Shown here one piece after another: positions 60,679 through 64,000 of a DNA stretch of 64,000 nt; position 1 is the first letter of the stretch; every line of letters begins with the position of its first letter. Made by a program: the position numbers and the translations under genes. The notes beneath the pieces were generated by a model, which was not told the DNA's origin, did not search any database, and saw only the letters and a program-made list of their open reading frames with translations. Source of the DNA: Corynebacterium mucifaciens (GTDB lineage: Bacteria > Actinomycetota > Actinomycetes > Mycobacteriales > Mycobacteriaceae); NCBI RefSeq assembly GCF_012396315.1, contig NZ_JAAXPF010000002.1, forward strand, positions 209,251 to 273,250, read 5' to 3'.

Positions 60679-61503
60679 CTATTTTGGTCCTTCCTTGATC
60701 GCGCGGTCCACGAGGTCGGCCAGCGCCGCGTCGTCGAGCTGCTGCTCGCCGCCGTCTTTGACCAGCCACAAGAAGTACTCAACGTTACCGCTCGGTCCCG
60801 GCAGAGGCGACGCTGTGACCCCCCGCACGGACAAGTTCAGCGATTGCGCGTACTTCGCGACGTCCAAGGTCACCTCGGCACGCAGCGCAGACGAGCGCAC
60901 CACCCCGCCGCTGCCGAGACGGTCCTTGCCCACTTCAAACTGTGGTTTGACCATGGGCAACATGTCCGCGCCATCCACCATGCACTCGACCAGGGCGGGC
61001 AGAACCAGCTCCAGGGAAATGAACGACAGGTCACCGACCATGAGCTCGGCGGGGCCGCCCATCATCTCGGGCGTGAGGTTCCGGATGTTGGTGCGATCTA
61101 AAACACGGACCCGATCGTCGTTTTGCAGCCTCCACACCAACTGCCCGTAGCCCACGTCGACGGCCACCACCTCGTTGGCGCCCGCGCGGAGCAAGACGTC
61201 GGTGAAGCCTCCCGTCGATGCGCCGGCGTCTAGGGCTTTGCGCCCCTTCACGACTAGGCCGCCACGTTCGAACACGTCCAACGCGCCGAGCAGCTTGTGG
61301 GCTCCGCGCGAGGCCCAATCGTCCACGTCCTCGGTATTGACCTTGATGGAGGCCTCCGGCTCCACCACGGTTGCAGGCTTGGTGGCGGTGAAGCCACTGA
61401 CTTGGACGCGCCCTTCCTTGATCCATGTTTGCGCTTGGTCGCGCGACCGCGCGATCTTCCTGCGAACTAGCTCGGCGTCAAGCCGGGTGCGTTTTGGTGC
61501 CAC
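60679..61503 (-). CDS. tlyA: TlyA-type rRNA 2'-O-methyltransferase
   Basis: A 274-residue protein: N-terminal S4 domain (RLDAELVRRKIARSRDQAQ), then a FtsJ-like methyltransferase with motif LDAGASTGGFTDVLL and Lys/Asp/Lys/Glu catalytic residues. In M. tuberculosis TlyA methylates 16S and 23S rRNA cytidines and makes cells sensitive to capreomycin. GTG 61503 starts it. It touches nadK. Confidence 0.92.
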   Translation of the reverse strand: MAPKRTRLDAELVRRKIARSRDQAQTWIKEGRVQVSGFTATKPATVVEPEASIKVNTEDVDDWASRGAHKLLGALDVFERGGLVVKGRKALDAGASTGGFTDVLLRAGANEVVAVDVGYGQLVWRLQNDDRVRVLDRTNIRNLTPEMMGGPAELMVGDLSFISLELVLPALVECMVDGADMLPMVKPQFEVGKDRLGSGGVVRSSALRAEVTLDVAKYAQSLNLSVRGVTASPLPGPSGNVEYFLWLVKDGGEQQLDDAALADLVDRAIKEGPK

Positions 61504-61536
61504 GGTGGTGCGCCCCCTTTCGTGTTCTTGGCGCGA

Positions 61537-61716
61537 CTAATTGTCGTTCAGGGCCTCACGCAGGACGGCGTGGGCGCGTGCCAACGCGTCCGCTTCAGCG
61601 GCGAGATCAGCGGCCGGCTCAGCGAGGATGGCGGCAATTCGGCCCGACACTTCCTCGGCGGTAATACGCACCGCGCGGGGATCGCGGGGAATCGGTGTGG
61701 GTGCCAAGGGGCTCAC
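61537..61716 (-). CDS. Small conserved helical protein
   Basis: A 59-residue protein. Residues 20-58 are predicted helical, Ala/Glu-rich (ITAEEVSGRIAAILAEPAAD). GTG 61716 overlaps the HAD stop by four bases (GTGA). Rv1693 occupies the same place in M. tuberculosis. No function known to me. Confidence 0.75.
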   Translation of the reverse strand: MSPLAPTPIPRDPRAVRITAEEVSGRIAAILAEPAADLAAEADALARAHAVLREALNDN

Positions 61717-62696
61717 CACCACTCCGCGATTGCCGCTTCCGCCGCCGGCGACTCGGCGCGTACGTCGGCGGGTGCCTCGTCCGCCTGCCACGCCAAGTCG
61801 AGCGCTGTGCGCAGCGCCCCTAAGCCCGTCGCACCTGGTCTTCCTCCGTCGATGACCAGGGCGGAGTCGTCAATACGTGCGCGGAAGCCGTCCTGGGCAC
61901 CTGGCCGCAGATCCTCCGCAGTCTGGAGCAACGCCCGCATGTCCTCTCCGACGTACGTGGGCCGGTGCGCCGGCGGCGCCTGAATGAGCGCGTACGGCCC
62001 AGAGACGCCAGTGAGCACGTGCAGGGTAGGTATTCCTGCGGCGACCCCGCCAGCGATATCAGTATCCAGCCGGTCCCCAACCGCGAGAGGGCGTACCCAT
62101 CCGCGGTCGTGAGCTGCCTGCTTAAACATCGCTGGTTCCGGCTTGCCGGCCGCCTCAGGGGTCACGCCAGTTGCTGCTGTCACCGCCGCAACCATCGCGC
62201 CATTGCCAACCATCATGCCGCGTTCCATTGGCAGCGACGAATCAAGGTTGGTCGCTAGGTATTTCGCCCCACGTTGCAAGCTGAGCGCGGCCTCTGAAAG
62301 CTCGCGCCACCCCGTCTCAGGGTTGTGGCCGTGAAGGACGACTTTCGGGTTGTCGTCGGCGCTGCCTGCAAGAGTGAAACCCGCGGCGACGACTAATGCG
62401 CGTAGCGATTCCGCGCCGACCACGTACACCGAGTCCCCGGGTGACAGGTAGCGCTCGGCTAGCCGCACCGCCACCATAGCGGAGGTCAGCACGTCGTCTT
62501 CAGAAGCCGGCAGCCCGATAGCCCGCAGCATCTCCGCTACGTCGGCGGCGCTTCGTGAGGCATTGTTAGTCACATACGCCGCGGGCACCCCGGCCGCTTG
62601 GATTGCCTCCACAGCGGAAGCGATGGCCTTTCCTCCTGACCAGACCGTCCCATCCAAATCCAGGAGCAGGCCGTCAACGGTTTCGGCGAGCTTCAT
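61713..62696 (-). CDS. HAD-superfamily subclass IIA phosphatase
   Basis: A 327-residue HAD phosphatase (NagD-like). Motif I LLDLDGTVW, motif II TNNAS, motif III Lys in GKPEPAMF, motif IV VGDRLDTDI. The cap domain is the IIA type. ATG 62696 starts four bases after the TPR gene stop. The family acts on small phosphates such as 2-phosphoglycolate or glycerol 3-phosphate; substrate not readable. The C-terminal 60 residues are an extra tail. Confidence 0.9.
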   Translation of the reverse strand: MKLAETVDGLLLDLDGTVWSGGKAIASAVEAIQAAGVPAAYVTNNASRSAADVAEMLRAIGLPASEDDVLTSAMVAVRLAERYLSPGDSVYVVGAESLRALVVAAGFTLAGSADDNPKVVLHGHNPETGWRELSEAALSLQRGAKYLATNLDSSLPMERGMMVGNGAMVAAVTAATGVTPEAAGKPEPAMFKQAAHDRGWVRPLAVGDRLDTDIAGGVAAGIPTLHVLTGVSGPYALIQAPPAHRPTYVGEDMRALLQTAEDLRPGAQDGFRARIDDSALVIDGGRPGATGLGALRTALDLAWQADEAPADVRAESPAAEAAIAEWW

Positions 62697-62700
62697 AGAT

Positions 62701-63612
62701 TTAGCCCAGCTCCGCCACTCGGTCAGCGGCATCGGTCACGCCTTCTACATCAATCTTCGCCGCGTGCTCGAACCAGCGCTTGGCTTCATCCTTCTTCCCG
62801 GTAGCAAGAAGGGCATCAGCGTACGCGTAGCTCAGGCGAGCTTGAGCAAACCCTTGCGAGTTCAGCGACGGGTTCAATCGCTGCAGCTGCGCAACCGCGG
62901 AATCGTGCTGCCCCAGATCATGCCGGGCACCCGCAAGCACAATCGCAAGCTCGATCTGACCGTCCCTGTCCAACTCGCGGGCTTCAGGGCTTCGACCCAG
63001 CTCCAACGCCTTCTCAGGGCGTCCGAGACCACGCTCAGCGTCCGCCATCACCGCGAGCAAACCGGGCCCGCCGGAGATACGACGCGCCGCCCGCAGCTCA
63101 GACAACGCTTCCTTCCACTCGCCAGCGTGGTAGGCGACGACACCGTTGGTCTCGCGCACGACGCCGACACGGCCGGCGCGATTCTTCGCGGCGCGGGCAT
63201 GCCTCAGCGCAAGCTGCGGATCGTCATACAGCAGATCAGTTGCCATGAGCATATGCTTTGCGACGCGCTCCGCATTATCCTTCGACAGCACCTTCAAATC
63301 CTGCAGCACCGAGGGATCCAAATCGGAGATCTCTACGTCCTGAGGGAGATCCGGCTCGAGTTCTTTCTGCGCCATGCGATCCTCGCGGAATCCTTCGCGA
63401 CGAGGATTGGAGCGGTCGTGCCGCACGCCTCCGCGCCCCTGCCGACGATCATCGCCCTTCCCGCGTCCGCTATGACCACGGCCGCGGCGGTCATCGCGAG
63501 CTCCGCGGCCGCCACCGGCGCCACCCTGCCGGCCGCCGCCGTTACCTCGCCCGCCACGGGCGTTCCCGCGAGAGGAGCGATCTCGCCCTCTTCCCTCGTC
63601 CACATCTGCCAT
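62701..63612 (-). CDS. TPR protein with Arg/Gly-rich N-terminal tail
   Basis: A 303-residue protein in two parts. Residues 1-78 are extremely Arg/Gly/Asp-rich, disordered, and RGG-like (GGRGNGGGRQGGAGGGRGAR at about 20-39). Residues about 105-300 are helical repeats of the TPR type. ATG 63612 has GGAGG seven bases upstream. The TPR-HAD-small-tlyA-nadK-recN order equals Rv1691-Rv1696. The tail suggests RNA binding; no such role is known to me. Confidence 0.85.
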   Translation of the reverse strand: MADVDEGRGRDRSSRGNARGGRGNGGGRQGGAGGGRGARDDRRGRGHSGRGKGDDRRQGRGGVRHDRSNPRREGFREDRMAQKELEPDLPQDVEISDLDPSVLQDLKVLSKDNAERVAKHMLMATDLLYDDPQLALRHARAAKNRAGRVGVVRETNGVVAYHAGEWKEALSELRAARRISGGPGLLAVMADAERGLGRPEKALELGRSPEARELDRDGQIELAIVLAGARHDLGQHDSAVAQLQRLNPSLNSQGFAQARLSYAYADALLATGKKDEAKRWFEHAAKIDVEGVTDAADRVAELG

Positions 63613-63639
63613 CAGGGACCTCCGTTTCCAATCCCGACC

Positions 63640-63645
63640 ATTATA
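63640..63645 (-). promoter_or_regulatory. -10 element of the TPR-recN gene run
   Basis: TATAAT on the minus strand, 27 bases before the start codon at 63612, a perfect consensus hexamer. No strong -35. It probably drives the long run TPR to steB. Confidence 0.6.
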
Positions 63646-63827
63646 GGAAACACGCGTGAACAGCACAGCCACGGCCCAGTAGTCGGGCACGCTTCTCTCC
63701 CGGGTCGCGTTCGATCCTTTGTCTCCAGCGTAAAAGTTGACGTGAACGGGCAATCCCGCCTGCATCACCCCAGGTCAGCATCGCGCGGTGTCAACACTTA
63801 CGACCCGCACCCCGCACACACGCGAAA

Positions 63828-63878
63828 GCACCCGCCACCACACCAACCCCACGGGGCATCTGGTGTGGTGGCGGGTGC
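63828..63878 (-). terminator. Strong terminator of the rRNA operon
   Basis: A perfect 18-bp stem (GCACCCGCCACCACACCA and its complement) with a 15-base loop that can itself pair (CCCC with GGGG). On the minus strand a TTT follows. It lies 20 bp downstream of the 5S gene. Bases 63646-63827 hold nothing recognisable. Confidence 0.92.
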
Positions 63879-63898
63879 CACAACATATCAAGTTTTAC

Positions 63899-64000
63899 GC
63901 GTCGGCGGTAACCTACTCTCCCACTCCCTCCCGGGAGCAGTACCATCAGCGCGGGCGGGCTTAGCTTCCGGGTTCGGAAAGGGACCGGGCGTTTCCCCGC
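63899..64000 (-). rRNA. rrf: 5S rRNA, 3' part (cut by the right edge)
   Basis: The minus strand reads ACGCCCGGTCCC, CCGAACCCGGAAGCTAAG, GGTACTGCTCCC and GGGAGAGTAGG, the conserved core of bacterial 5S rRNA. About 102 nt are present; the 5' end lies outside. It implies a 16S-23S-5S operon continuing to the right on the minus strand. The 3' end near 63899 is estimated from conserved pairing. Confidence 0.93.

Noticed and set aside
1..64000. CRISPR arrays, insertion sequences, transposases, prophage genes
   Set aside because: No regularly spaced repeats and no transposase, integrase or phage structural proteins are seen; the left island lacks visible terminal repeats.

Overview
The window is chromosomal DNA from a high-G+C actinobacterium, almost certainly a Corynebacterium. 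Evidence: gene orders shared with Corynebacterium and Mycobacterium (dop-pup-pafA-pafB-pafC-tatA-tatC-helY; secA2-odhI-ftsR-DUF151-MerR; xerD-parA-scpA-scpB-rluB-cmk-der; TPR-HAD-tlyA-nadK-recN-steA-steB), corynebacterial proteins such as OdhI, FtsR and polyprenol-phosphate mannose synthase, separate lnt and ppm1 genes, and many start codons lying 6-8 nt after a -10 hexamer (leaderless transcripts).

Layout. 1-1.6 kb: visibly A+T-richer accessory DNA with a secreted four-cysteine protein, an ABC ATPase and the start of its permease. 1.7-4.6 kb: a rearranged block holding a decayed copy of the dop 5' end fused to a decayed pdxR, then intact pdxS without pdxT, then a dead POT-family peptide transporter. 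4.7-13.8 kb: pupylation genes (dop, pup, pafA) with no proteasome subunit genes, the WYL pair pafB/pafC, the Tat translocase and helY. 13.8-22.5 kb: proteases, a DprE2-like reductase, envelope genes (fxsA, lnt, ppm1), rbpA with a SigH-type promoter, a YceI protein and a CFA-synthase-like protein. 22.6-30.8 kb: NADH dehydrogenase II, a pyruvate formate-lyase split into two genes plus its activase, corA behind a structured leader, a thioesterase and gnd. 30.8-43.5 kb: DEAD-box helicase, two CNNM/CBS proteins, a VWA protein, and the MerR/OdhI/SecA2 cluster. 43.5-48.5 kb: tRNA-Pro and mixed metabolic genes. 48.5-63.6 kb: a long minus-strand series for ribosome maturation, chromosome segregation, DNA repair and NAD metabolism. 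The right edge cuts a 5S rRNA gene at the end of an rRNA operon on the minus strand.

How the parts fit. Most of the window is housekeeping. The accessory signal sits at the left edge and in the pfl cluster. The split pyruvate formate-lyase (705-residue core plus an 83-residue glycyl-radical subunit, each with its own start) suggests mixed-acid fermentation without oxygen, next to an aerobic NADH dehydrogenase. The left block looks like recombination at dop: the ancestral neighbour expected upstream of dop (the ARC/Mpa ATPase) is absent, and a 13-bp microhomology marks one junction.
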